Positions 1 to 7,902 of a DNA stretch of 10,807 bases are shown here, one piece after another. The first letter of the stretch is position 1. Every line of letters begins with the position of its first letter. Below the pieces are notes generated by a model, which ran no database searches, was not told where the DNA came from, and worked only from the letters and a program-made list of their open reading frames with translations. The DNA is from Euperipatoides rowelli. Lineage: Eukaryota > Onychophora > Udeonychophora > Euonychophora > Peripatopsidae. The stretch lies in assembly GCA_003024985.2 (NCBI GenBank), contig PXIH01S0011931.1, one strand, 5' to 3'. A program made the translations under genes and the position numbers.

Positions 1-148
1 ATTAGTATAAAAACAAACTTATTTATCTTTATTATTAATTATTATTTTAATTATTGATTTTTTAATGGATTTTGAAAATAATTGGCGGTCTACGTAAAAG
101 CATCTGGTGATCGACCAGTAGATCGCGATCAACGTTATTGACACCTCT
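1..148. mobile_element. hAT-like transposon end, truncated by the window edge
   Basis: The sequence at 81-148 ends in GACACCTCTG, which reads CAGAGGTGTC on the other strand. That resembles the CAGRGGTGNC termini common in hAT-superfamily elements. Just inside it are the GATCGACC and GATCGCGATC words that I associate with hAT subterminal regions. The base pairs after 148, CTCTATAC, would be an 8-bp target site duplication if the other end were visible, but the element runs off the left edge, so this cannot be tested. Positions 1-80 are A/T-rich and show no coding frame. The superfamily call is inference from the terminal motif only. Confidence 0.5.
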
Positions 149-418
149 GCTCTATACTATATAATGTAGAATTAGTTTTACTAAGATTATCATGAGTTGG
201 TTTGTTCTACAAGTTATTGGTTTTAAAATAAAAAAACATATACAGGCCTATATATAGTGGTAATATCCCTTATTTTGATTATTTTTATCCGGATGAAACT
301 TATTACTGTATTTATTTAAAGTGTAAGTATCACTTAAAAAAAAAAGAGTTTATTGTAAATTATTTTAGTATTTGTATAAAAAATAATATCTAGCCATTTT
401 TTTTCAGTTAATTTACAC
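149..418. other. AT-rich spacer, nothing recognised
   Basis: This stretch lies between the hAT-like end and the piggyBac-like element. It holds A/T runs and no open frame, RNA gene or repeat that I can support. Confidence 0.5.
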
Positions 419-745
419 TTAACCCTTTCCACTCCACTGAATTCAGAGAATTTGGTTTCTGCAGCTCCACAATAAAAATGAAAAATCAATTTTTTTTTTT
501 AAATTAAGATTAGTATTCTTTTAATTTATTTTTTTTAAAAAAATCTCTTGGGATAATTAAAGACAAATATATTTTGAGTCTTTGAAACTAAAAAAAAATA
601 GTAATTGAAACATATTTGAATATAATAACAATTATTTATTATGAAACACAAGGAAATGAAAATGGCGATTCAGAATCGACTTTGGAGTACAACTACTAAA
701 TTGAAAATGGCGATTGCGAATCGCCAATGGAGTGGAAAGGGTTAA
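419..745. mobile_element. piggyBac-like miniature element (MITE) with TTAA target duplication
   Basis: A 14-bp perfect terminal inverted repeat, CCCTTTCCACTCCA, begins at 423. Its reverse complement TGGAGTGGAAAGGG ends at 741. Each end is flanked outside by TTAA (419-422 and 742-745), the invariant target site of the piggyBac superfamily, whose ends typically begin with CCC after TTAA. The element is 319 bp, too short for a transposase and without a useful open frame, so it would depend on an enzyme encoded elsewhere. The inside is A/T-rich with an 11-T run at 490-500. Near the right end, a 32-bp unit is present twice (657-688 and 702-733). Superfamily assignment rests on the TTAA plus CCCTTT ends; the family is not identified. 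Confidence 0.85.
657..733 (+). repeat. Duplicated 32-bp subterminal repeat containing a GGCGATT palindrome
   Basis: Copies at 657-688 and 702-733 share TGAAAATGGCGATT, then GAATCG, and end in TGGAGT. The second copy contains the palindrome GGCGATTGCGAATCGCC, and the second copy runs into the right terminal inverted repeat of the miniature element. Subterminal repeats in DNA transposons often act as transposase binding sites; that role here is inference. Confidence 0.7.
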
Positions 746-1107
746 GGAAAGTGCTGACAGAAATTGAGTCAAAAGTATTGAAATCAATCAAAAATGATTA
801 TTTCTACTTTAGATTATCTTAGGTTTGGGGCATAGTTGATTTCACATATAGTTGGAGTTAGGGTGTAGGGTAACGGTAAGGTTAGGAGTGTAAATGAAAA
901 AAATTAAGACTGCTAACCATCTTGATCATGTGACTAAATGCGAGTTATGCTTTCCAGTTTCTAGGCACTCATCTTTAAAATGTGCATATAGTTAATAATA
1001 ATGAAAAAGAATAAATTGATTTTAATACATTACTTTTCGTAATTTATTTACAGAAACTCAACCTTTAAGTATTTTTTTTAAATAGAAGAAACACAAGTTT
1101 CTTTTTT
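746..1107. other. AT-rich spacer with a G/T-rich patch at 850-890
   Basis: Most of this stretch is featureless. At about 850-890 there is a run of GTTAGGGTGTAGGG-like words with no regular period. I find no reading frame or RNA gene. Confidence 0.4.
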
Positions 1108-1355
1108 GGTCTAAATGTCAACCTGTCCAGTGTCCATGCAGAAAATAACTCTCAATCGTTAAAAGCTCGAGTAGAGCCAACTAACTGTCTGCACTAGATT
1201 CATCTCTCAAATTTATAGAAATAGTAGGAATTTCAATTTGGGTTTGTCTGTCTGCCCATTTATCCATGCACATTGTAACTCTTGATCCTTAGATGCTAGA
1301 GTATCAAACTTAAAGGTCACACAAAATACATTTTTTTTTATGATTTCAATTTCAA
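1108..1355. repeat. Two diverged copies of a roughly 130-bp repeat unit
   Basis: TCCATGCA occurs at 1133-1140 and 1263-1270, exactly 130 bp apart. Similarity extends on both sides: a CTGTCC/CTGCCC block before, TAACTCT about nine bases after, then AGCTCGAGTA versus TGCTAGAGTA. A further shared AATTTCAATTT block lies at about 1228 and 1343. This is a tandem pair of an old repeat. The TGTCTGTCTGCCC plus TAACTCTTGATCC style resembles dispersed repeats seen in many invertebrate genomes, but the family is not identified. Confidence 0.45.
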
Positions 1356-1638
1356 AGAAAATTTTTAAAAAAATTAATTCCACTTGGTTAAAAAGTTAAA
1401 AAAAAAAATTCCAAAAAATAAAAGCTTTATTAAGAAATGAAATTAAGAACTATTGCTACTTAGGTCAGAGGTCACTAGGAAAGAGTCATTGGATCTGAGT
1501 TTATTTTGTGATGAGCAATCTTTCATTGCATAGATAAGAATTTAGAAACAACCTACCGTAGACTACGTTATCTACGGATCTAGCAAGTATTCTTTCTGTT
1601 TATTATTTTTAATAACTAGAGACTTAATTTAACTCATT

Positions 1639-1736
1639 ATGGATGGCGAAGATATTTTAACTATACATCCCCCCTGACTGAGGACGATAATGTCGGATCA
1701 TCATCTTCTGATGGCACATGCACACAGACTGGTTGA
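1639..1736 (+). pseudogene. Possible broken N-terminus of a piggyBac-type transposase
   Basis: An ATG at 1639 opens MDGEDILTIHPP and then meets TGA at 1675-1677, directly after a run of six C (1669-1674). Shifting frame at that run continues with LTEDDNVGSSSSDG up to a TGA at 1734-1736. An acidic, serine-rich start with a PP motif followed by E/D residues resembles the disordered N-termini of PGBD-type piggyBac transposases. No catalytic domain follows, and the region after it is A/T-rich. It could equally be a chance frame or a short host exon. The broken-frame reading is direct; the family is a weak inference. Confidence 0.2.
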
Positions 1737-1739
1737 TTT

Positions 1740-2001
1740 ACTTTTATATCATATTTATAAATTAAATAAACGCTACTAAAAGTAAAAATTATTTGTATAC
1801 CGTGGACATAAATACAATAATATTTTTGCTTACGTAATAAATTGCAGCGTCGTACGATTTACCTACAGTTATTAAAAGCTCTACTAGTAAAATAATGAAG
1901 TATAAAATTATTGATAGTAGCTTACTGTCGAGTGGGCCATCTATCATAACCTATTCATCCCAGGCCTTTCTTATGCAATCAACATTTTCGTTTAGCATAC
2001 T
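1740..2001. other. AT-rich spacer, nothing recognised
   Basis: No reading frame or structured element stands out between the acidic broken frame and the first palindrome. Confidence 0.4.
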
Positions 2002-2054
2002 TACCGATATTAGGCTACAGTGCCTATAATATTATAGGCACTGTACCGATATTA
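2002..2054. repeat. Perfect 28-bp palindrome flanked by 11-bp direct repeats
   Basis: ACAGTGCCTATAAT at 2017-2030 is followed without a spacer by its exact reverse complement, ending at 2044. TACCGATATTA occurs on the left at 2002-2012 and again at 2044-2054, overlapping the palindrome's last base. This direct-repeat-around-inverted-repeat layout fits either a template-switch event or a tiny insertion with a target duplication. Confidence 0.85.
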
Positions 2055-2261
2055 TTTGATTTATTAAAAGAACAAAATTGAAGTAGCCTACATTATATAA
2101 TGTGAAATCAAATAAAGCCCCTAATCCTAAATTTTAACAAAGACGCATATAATTTTTTAAATAGACCAACTTTAATTTTCATGTCACTAAAATAATAAGT
2201 TATAATAATTAGGGAAAAGTCTAAAGACTAATCCTGCTGCTTAACTTAACTTAATAATAGG
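2045..2261. other. AT-rich spacer between two palindromes
   Basis: A/T-rich sequence with a short TTAACTTAACTTAA run at about 2240-2254. No frame or RNA gene is seen. Confidence 0.4.
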
Positions 2262-2324
2262 TTACGGTTAGCATGTGTTTGTCTGAAAAATAATATTTTT
2301 CAGACAAACACATGCCAACCGTAA
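2262..2324. repeat. Near-perfect inverted repeat, 31-bp arms with a 1-base centre
   Basis: Arms 2262-2292 and 2294-2324 pair with a single mismatch (A2270 against C2316, seen as GGTTAG versus GGTTGG). The arm contains GCATGTGTTTGTCTG. With only one base at the centre it would form a cruciform in DNA or a stiff hairpin in RNA. It ends seven bases before the left terminus of the hAT-like element at 2331. Confidence 0.9.
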
Positions 2325-2361
2325 AAAAATCAGCGTTCGTCAACCTGGTCCCTACCGTCCA

Positions 2362-2451
2362 CTAGTGGGCAATTCAGCTTTATTGGTGGGCATTAGGATT
2401 TTTTGTCTAGTGGGCGATTCAACTATTATGGTGGGCGGTGGGGATTTTGTC
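2362..2451 (+). repeat. Two tandem 45-bp subterminal repeats
   Basis: CTAGTGGGC begins at 2362 and again at 2407. Each copy continues with ATTCA, a T/A-rich centre, TGGTGGGC and GGATTTT. They lie just inside the left end of the hAT-like element, where hAT transposases commonly bind repeated motifs. GTGGGC-type words recur in direct orientation near the right end (3041-3050). Confidence 0.7.
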
Positions 2452-2693
2452 CATTGTAACAAAAGTTGGTCAGTAATACTGGTGCTGACAATCTCACTTT
2501 ATTTATTTAATTACTTTTAATTTCCACTTTTATAAATGACAAAATTTTAATTTATTATTTAAAGTTTATCAGCTTCAGACATACTGTATGTTATTGTGAT
2601 TTCCATTAACGTAAATTGTGCTGATGTTGCACACACACTAGTTTGCCTAGGTTATAACTTTGGTTTTGCACTACAGACTATGTAGTTAGATTT

Positions 2694-2882
2694 GTGAAAG
2701 TAAGCACGCATCCACATAAAGTCATTGTTGTGAACCCATGTATGATGTTTCAAAAAAAGAATTTGAATTTGAAATACGCTCATGGGTATTTACCTTTATC
2801 AGAGTATCTGAAGACGGGTTTCATCGAATCTATTACTATTGAACAGCTTCCATTTCATAAACTTTATTGTTTGCACGTATAA
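2694..2882 (+). other. 62-codon open stretch inside the hAT-like element, no known domain
   Basis: The stretch opens with GTG, not ATG, and ends with TAA at 2880-2882. Its amino-acid make-up looks fairly protein-like (HPHKVIVVNPCMMFQKK, then LPLSEYLKTGFIESITIEQ), but I recognise no hAT dimerisation (hATC) or BED zinc-finger motif. A preceding TTTGCACTACAG at about 2665-2676 could serve as a splice acceptor. It may be a fragment of host gene captured by the element, a transposase scrap or chance. Confidence that it is real coding sequence is low. Confidence 0.15.
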
Positions 2883-2938
2883 CTTTTTTTTTTTCAATTT
2901 AAAGAGCTAACGCACTAAGCTCTGTATCGATGGAGATG

Positions 2939-2969
2939 CAGAAATTCATTTAATTTAAATGAATTTCTG
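2939..2969. repeat. Palindrome with 15-bp arms inside the hAT-like element
   Basis: CAGAAATTCATTTAA at 2939-2953 pairs perfectly with 2955-2969 around a single central base. It lies about 100 bp inside the right end of the element. Confidence 0.85.
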
Positions 2970-3083
2970 TATATAGCCTATTAAAAAAATGTATTACAAG
3001 TAGGCGGTAACACAATTTTTTGATCAACAAACATACAAAAGTGGGCGGTAGGTAAAAAAAGGTTGACGGCCCCTGGTTTAGAT

Positions 3084-3640
3084 AGTAGTAAAAATGGCTA
3101 AATATACGGATCTATAAACAATTTTAAAAGATGAAACAGTGAAATAATTTAGACCATTTCTTATTAAACCAAAATATCCATTGGCTCTTTATATACTGGA
3201 ATTCACTTGATTTTTGAATGTTTGTTTATTGTCTATTACATATCGAAGGTCTGTATGTGAATCAACACATACAATTGGTAGGACTACATTGTTCAAAAAG
3301 TATTCACTATCAGATTTTTTTATAACTAATTATCATTAAAACAGTTTTCTTATAATTAATATTTAGCTTATTTATATTATGACAATAATAGGTAAAACAT
3401 ATGATTTTACAGTGGCAATGTAGAGGAAAAGTCCAGTTAGTAAGGGATGGGAATAGGATTTCTGCCAAAGAATTATGGATGGTATTGTTTTTTGTTTTTT
3501 TTTGGTAAAGTCAAAAACAACAATTTTGTTATACTGAAAACTTATATGGGGCAAAAAGCTAGAAGATACTGCTTCATCTAATGGCACATGATCACTGCAA
3601 AGCTTTTATTGTACATAATATCAGATTGTTGAAGTACTAT
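3084..3640. other. AT-rich spacer, no supported gene
   Basis: A 71-codon minus-strand frame at 3372-3587 is hydrophobic and lysine-rich, as A/T-rich DNA produces by chance. It has no domain and no codon bias that I can see. I see nothing else here. Confidence 0.4.
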
Positions 3641-3642
3641 AG

Positions 3643-3652
3643 TCTCTCTCTA

Positions 3653-3716
<64 letters not shown>

Positions 3717-3740
3717 TACCTGACGCAAAAAAAAAAAAAA
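3643..3740 (+). repeat. Compound microsatellite (TC)n-(TA)n, then a 14-A run
   Basis: Interrupted TC dinucleotides run from 3643 to about 3667, followed by uninterrupted TA repeats to 3713. A run of 14 A lies at 3727-3740. The ATG frame crossing this (3581-3823) encodes Ser-Leu and Tyr-Ile repeats and is an artefact of the microsatellite. Confidence 0.95.
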
Positions 3741-4117
3741 TGGAGAACATTGAAAGAGAGGTCTGTCAAAGAGAAAAGAAACAAAATAAAAAAATCTGGA
3801 TCTGCAAAGTGGGCACATTATGACTTAGTAATATTGTGTAAGAAAAACAAAATAAGCTATATTATTTGTAAAATTATTTAATAGGATATACAAAAGTTCA
3901 GACTACAATAAATTCATTATGCACTAGGCCTACATTTAAACCAGCTGGATTCTGTGTACATTATATATTTTACATTTTAAGTATATAACAGTGGATGCTA
4001 CTATACTAGCATAGTAGGCCAGTATATAGTAAAAATTTATAGGTATAAAATAATTTTAAATTATAATTTAAATTTCTTTGTTTTTATTTGAAACATGTTA
4101 ATTATAATAAATAAAAG
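3741..4117. other. AT-rich spacer upstream of the Gag relic
   Basis: There is no clear long terminal repeat, primer-binding site or promoter immediately upstream of the Gag relic. A short inverted repeat, CTACTAT...ATAGTAG, lies at 3998-4017. Confidence 0.4.
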
Positions 4118-4722
4118 ATGATACTACAATATTTGCATACAAAAGCAAGGAGAGTCTTCGGAGCGTATCAACAAAGATTAATGGCAGCTACTAATGCTCT
4201 AGGACCAAGATGGACTCCCAAAATGAGAGAGGAGATCCTACTAATGCAAGTCGAAAAAGGTATACTAAAATCGGCTAAGAGATAAGATTTATTAAAACAC
4301 AACCCAACTTCATTCATGGAAGACATAACCTTAATGTTAGACCTTGATTAGCACTACAGAGCTGTCGGTATGATGAAGTCAAGTGTACTAGACACAGATC
4401 ATACTGTGGACTGTAAATATAATTCTAATTATAAACAATTCGAACCAAAAAAAGATAAAAGGTCCTTTTCCAATAGAAATAAGGCAGGGAGCCAAATACA
4501 GGCAATAGCTGCTAATGAAGCATCAACAGAGGACATAGGTCAATTCGTTAAAAATAAAGACAGTGGTCCCCACTCAGAAGTAGTGGTGCTGCACGTATGA
4601 CCAGCCCTCATAGTGTCTTGTCATGTAAAATGCACGGACATATTGCAAGAAATTGTCCCAAGTCAGCGAACTCTCAGGAACTGACACACACACATCAGAC
4701 CAGAGCGCAAGCGCCAAAATAA
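4118..4722 (+). pseudogene. gag: Decayed LTR-retrotransposon Gag (capsid C-terminal part plus CCHC zinc knuckle), probably Ty3/gypsy-like
   Basis: Gag is the structural protein of retrotransposon particles; its zinc knuckle binds the element RNA. One frame runs from 4118 to TGA at 4598-4600, with in-frame stops at 4283-4285 and 4349-4351. It reads a MREEILLMQVEKGI helix, then HNPTSFMEDITLMLDLD, which resembles the last capsid helices of Ty3/gypsy-type Gag. A basic, polar linker follows (KKDKRSFSNRNKAGSQ). The zinc knuckle is in another frame at 4624-4656: Cys 4624-4626, His 4639-4641, Cys 4654-4656, with a GHIARNC core. The expected first Cys codon (4614-4616) is out of frame because of an apparent extra base near 4620. 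That frame stops at 4720-4722. No protease or reverse transcriptase follows, so this is a dead fragment. The Gag call is fairly firm; Ty3/gypsy over BEL or copia is less so. Confidence 0.7.
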
Positions 4723-4770
4723 TCGCTACTCCTCTAGACCAAGAATAGGCAAGGGAAGTGCGAAGTAATA

Positions 4771-4807
4771 GAAAAAAAAAAAGGAAAGCGTTTTTTCTTA
4801 CAGTTCC

Positions 4808-4838
<31 letters not shown>

Positions 4839-4845
4839 ATCCCCC
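4771..4845 (+). repeat. A-rich low-complexity tract
   Basis: Runs of 11 A (4772-4782) and 16 A (4808-4823) are followed by AAAAG repeats to about 4838. The reading frames across it on both strands (4758-4973 plus, 4574-4918 minus) are Lys-rich or Phe/Leu-rich low-complexity shadows, not genes. Confidence 0.9.
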
Positions 4846-4879
4846 AAGAGTACATCAAAGATGTGCGTAACAGTAATAA

Positions 4880-5212
4880 GAAAAAGTTCAAAACACATGA
4901 ACCCTTAGCTGCGTGCACATTTTATCAACCGAAATGTCTAACAGCACTAAAAAAAAAGTTCAAAATATATTGATTCTTAGCTGCACATTTCTTTAAAGTT
5001 TTTAAATAAGGAAAATTCGAAACACAAAACCCCTAAAGGCTTTGCTTAGTTCAAACTTATAGTCAAATAAACAGAAAAATTCAGAACACATAAAAAATAT
5101 AAACCTATGTTTGAACTTAAACACTTAACGGTCTTCCGGTAGTACAAAACACATGGAACTCATGACCGTCAAAATGATATAAAGATCAAAATAAGGTCCA
5201 AAATACATGGGA
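4880..5212 (+). repeat. Degenerate tandem array, six units of about 54-72 bp
   Basis: A TTCAAAACACATGAAC-like core recurs with decay at about 4887, 4959, 5016, 5080, 5143 and 5197, each preceded by an A-rich or purine-rich stretch. The first two units also share CTTAGCTGC downstream (4914-4922 region and 4976-4984). The spacings are 72, 57, 64, 63 and 54 bp. I see no coding. The array starts soon after the Gag relic and could be retroelement untranslated sequence or an old minisatellite. Confidence 0.5.
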
Positions 5213-5974
5213 TTCTAGATGATATCCACTCATTTTAAAAGTTTCGCTACATGCAGAAAAACTTTTATTTCAGCTAGTACATTTTCGATGTTTAAACCAC
5301 ACGGATAAACAAACACAGTTTACATATAGGTTTAGTTCATAATGGAAAGCATAACAATCAATTTTTAGAGAAGGTTTCTTACTATTAAAGAAAAAAATAG
5401 GTTGAGAAAAAGAAGTTTGTAGAAACATTTCTATCTAGTTTAACTAAAAGGACACATCATGAGGTCTATAAAGGGATAACATACATCAGCTTGACTAGTA
5501 TAGATTTATATCGGAACCATAAAAACAAACTTTAAACAAGTAATTGGCCAGTAATTATAAATTGCTTAGGAATATTCAGTTACCTGTATATAAATAACGA
5601 CACTGCATACACACAGGCGTTAAAGGGTTTAGGCTTGACTTGTTCCTTCAACTAAAACTCCAGTTTCAAATTTGCTCCACAAATTTATACATTTTTATTC
5701 AAAAAATATTTTTTTTTTTGTTCTTGTTTTACATTGTGTGCCATGTCAGAATGATTGAGAGATTTTTCAGCAGAAGACATTATACTTGTTGTTAAAATAA
5801 ATAATAGATTTAATTAATTTGCAAAATTATATATCTCAATAAATAATTCAAAGCTTTTTTTCACATCAAAAATAAAAAGAGATATTTAAAGCAAACAGTT
5901 ATATTTTGTTATTAAAAAATCCACAAGATTAATTAAGTCACTGGATTTGAAGAAATATTAATGTTTTTTAAAAA
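5213..5974. other. AT-rich spacer, nothing recognised
   Basis: About 760 bp of A/T-rich sequence with T runs (5709-5719) and no open frame, RNA gene or clear repeat. Confidence 0.45.
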
Positions 5975-6733
5975 TTAAAATGTCAGTGATTTCTTCTCTG
6001 GGCAGCGCCTTGCAATCGGCTGCCCTACGTCTTCTGTGGGGTCTGCAACGGATAACACTGGTTTGGATGCTTTTGCTAACTTGGACAGTTCCCTTCCTTT
6101 TACTTTGACAAGTGCAGTACTGCTTCCCACCAAACTTGACTTTACGGACTTTACTTTACATGTGACTTACGATGTTTCCTTCGGCTATGTGTTTCTTGAC
6201 CGCCGCTTTATGATGGTCTAAAGCACGCAGCTTCAGGATCATAGGTAATCTGAGTCCTGATTGAAGTTGTCAATGCAGGTTTCTCCTTCAGGCTGATGCT
6301 ACCCATGTCTGCGGTGAAGACATCAATGGTATTCATCCCTTGATCAATTTTTTCAAAAATAGGTGAAATACCTCTCCGTCTACATTTTCGGACCCAAAAT
6401 TCTTCTCGTGAGTATGCTGTATAAGCAGCGCTATCACACCCTTTCCAGAATGATTCTAAAAGAGATTTTCACCGGGTTATGTACTCTTCATAAAGAGTTG
6501 ATGAATATTGGGCAAGCTCAGCCTGTCGCCTGAATGAGCTTCTCCCTCCCATTCTCGACAATTGCAGGTGACCGCCAGTTAATTTCGGTCTGCAAGTAAT
6601 CCTTAGTAGGATAAAGAGAATCGGGAAGCCTTTTTCATATGGATAAGAGTTGGTTGCACTCACATATACTTCGTCGGGCCTGTCTTTGTAGCCTCTCGTT
6701 CAACATTTTTAGGGTGCAGTTTGGTGTAGACAT
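5975..6733 (-). pseudogene. Multiply broken minus-strand protein-coding relic, family unknown
   Basis: This segment is visibly richer in G/C than its surroundings and opens in several overlapping minus-strand frames. One frame is open from 6733 (MSTPNCTLKMLNERLQRQ) to a stop at 6635-6637, then on to 6518-6520 (includes TEINWRSPAIVENGREKL). A second is open from 6699 to a stop at 6469-6471 and on to 6208-6210; it includes SLLESFWKGCDSAAY, then FEKIDQGMNTIDVFTADMGS. A third runs from 6166 to 5975 and is Lys/Ser/Val-rich (LVKVKGRELSKLAKASKP) and ends with a run of basic residues. These pieces follow one another along the strand, as in a gene with indels and stops. I recognise no domain. It could be a capsid-like or Gag-like protein of a mobile element, or a dead host gene. 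That it is a relic is inference from composition and serial frames. Confidence 0.4.
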
Positions 6734-6740
6734 ATTGAGA

Positions 6741-7902
6741 GCTTTAAAGCATTATGACATCTAACCAGACTTTCCTAATTTAATTAAAACTAGTTTTTTT
6801 TTGTTTTTCTTACATTTTTGATTAAGATTAAAGATTTCTCATAAATTTTACAATAGTTTTTTTTTGTTTTTGTATAAAACTTTGTTTTACTGATTTTCCC
6901 ATAGAGATAAGCAAGAAAGCTTTTTCTTTTAATCATTTCTTTTTGTTTGGTTGGGACGTATTATCGTATATAATAATATTATTTAGTGATATAAATCTCT
7001 AGAGTATTAATTCAGCCACAATCAGACCCAGATGTTGTCTAAATGTACATATTTTCAATCTAAACCGTGAGAAAGCCCTTCCAACCGTAACCGGACTGTA
7101 GAAATATAACTGCAAAACCAACAAGTTACATTCCACAAAAATTGGTAAAAATTGGGAAATTATATATAGCTAGTCCAACATAAAAAAAACTAATATAGTT
7201 AAAAATTTATCATGAAATTATAGCTGGGCATTAGATAATCTGTTATGAAATTAATCACAAACCTCAGAGTTTGAATATTTAAACTAAAGGTAGTCATTAG
7301 TCTAATAAATAAACAAAATTATTCTTTTCAATGCCAATAATAATAAATCTTTAGCCCTTGTATCTTGGAAAAGAACTCTAATGATTAAATAAATAATCCA
7401 TTTAGATATTTGGTTGTGATGATGACTGTATATTAATACTTTATAAACAAATATTAGATCTCATAAATTCTGAGACTAAATATTGTAATAAAAGTCTAGT
7501 GGGATTTTGTTTAAGGCCTATTGTACATTACCCAGCCTTATACTTTATACAAAATAAATATCAAATCCCAGAATTTAGATATACGGTATATCAACAGTAA
7601 AACAAATAAATACTATATGTATAGCCTAATCTGCAGCAGTTGTATAGGCTACTGTGTATTTGTTTATATTTCAAAATTTTTATTTTTATATGTATGTAAA
7701 TTTAAATTGTGTTTTTTGAGTTACTTTTTAGTTGATCAATTGTATTAAAATAATTATTAAATAAGAGAGTCTTTATAATTCCCTTTCAAAAATAGACAGA
7801 ACTTTTTTACACATTTAATTAAGGTCTAACGATAATAATAAAGGGAGAAACAGAAATCTCTATTATCTAGGCCAGCTTTGTTTCTGTTCTATATACAGAC
7901 AT
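6741..7902. other. Long AT-rich stretch without supported genes
   Basis: Two T-rich stretches at about 6790-6812 and 6856-6878 share AGTTTTTTTTTGTTTTT, 66 bp apart. A 75-codon plus-strand frame at 7521-7748 is Tyr/Ile/Lys/Cys-rich without any domain and looks like chance in A/T-rich DNA. I see nothing else. Confidence 0.45.

Larger units (their letters stand above)
2331..3075. mobile_element. Non-autonomous hAT-like element, about 745 bp
   Basis: The left end CAGCGTTCGTCAACC at 2331 matches the inverted right end at 3075, which reads CAGGGGCCGTCAACC on the opposite strand. Imperfect pairing continues to CTACCG(T/C)CCAC, giving terminal inverted repeats of about 32-35 bp. CAGNG...CAACC ends with GTGGGCGGTAGG just inside are typical of hAT-type elements. 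The 8 bp outside (AAAAAAAT left, GTTTAGAT right) do not match, so the target duplication has decayed, or one end is misplaced or rearranged. The interior carries a 45-bp tandem repeat, a palindrome and one 62-codon open stretch without an ATG. No transposase domain is visible. Confidence 0.65.

Noticed and set aside
850-890. Possible interstitial telomere repeat (TTAGGG-like words)
   Set aside because: The words are irregular and have no constant 6-bp period.
3372-3587. 71-codon minus-strand frame
   Set aside because: A/T-driven amino-acid content, no domain, no splice context.
3581-3823. 80-codon ATG frame
   Set aside because: It runs through the TC/TA microsatellite and a poly-A run; the Ser-Leu and Tyr-Ile repeats are translation of simple repeats.
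4574-4918. 114-codon minus-strand frame, Phe/Leu-rich
   Set aside because: It is the antisense of the A-rich tract and of the Gag relic; the apparent membrane segments are poly-T translation.
4758-4973. 71-codon plus-strand lysine-rich frame
   Set aside because: Low-complexity translation of A runs with no domain.
4880-5212. CRISPR-like array
   Set aside because: The repeats are degenerate, spacings vary from 54 to 72 bp, and the context is eukaryotic with no cas genes.
6036-6221. 61-codon plus-strand frame
   Set aside because: It starts with GTG, lacks any motif, and lies antisense to the minus-strand relic, whose serial frames explain the region better.
7521-7748. 75-codon plus-strand frame
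   Set aside because: Tyr/Ile/Lys/Cys-rich, typical of chance frames in A/T-rich DNA.
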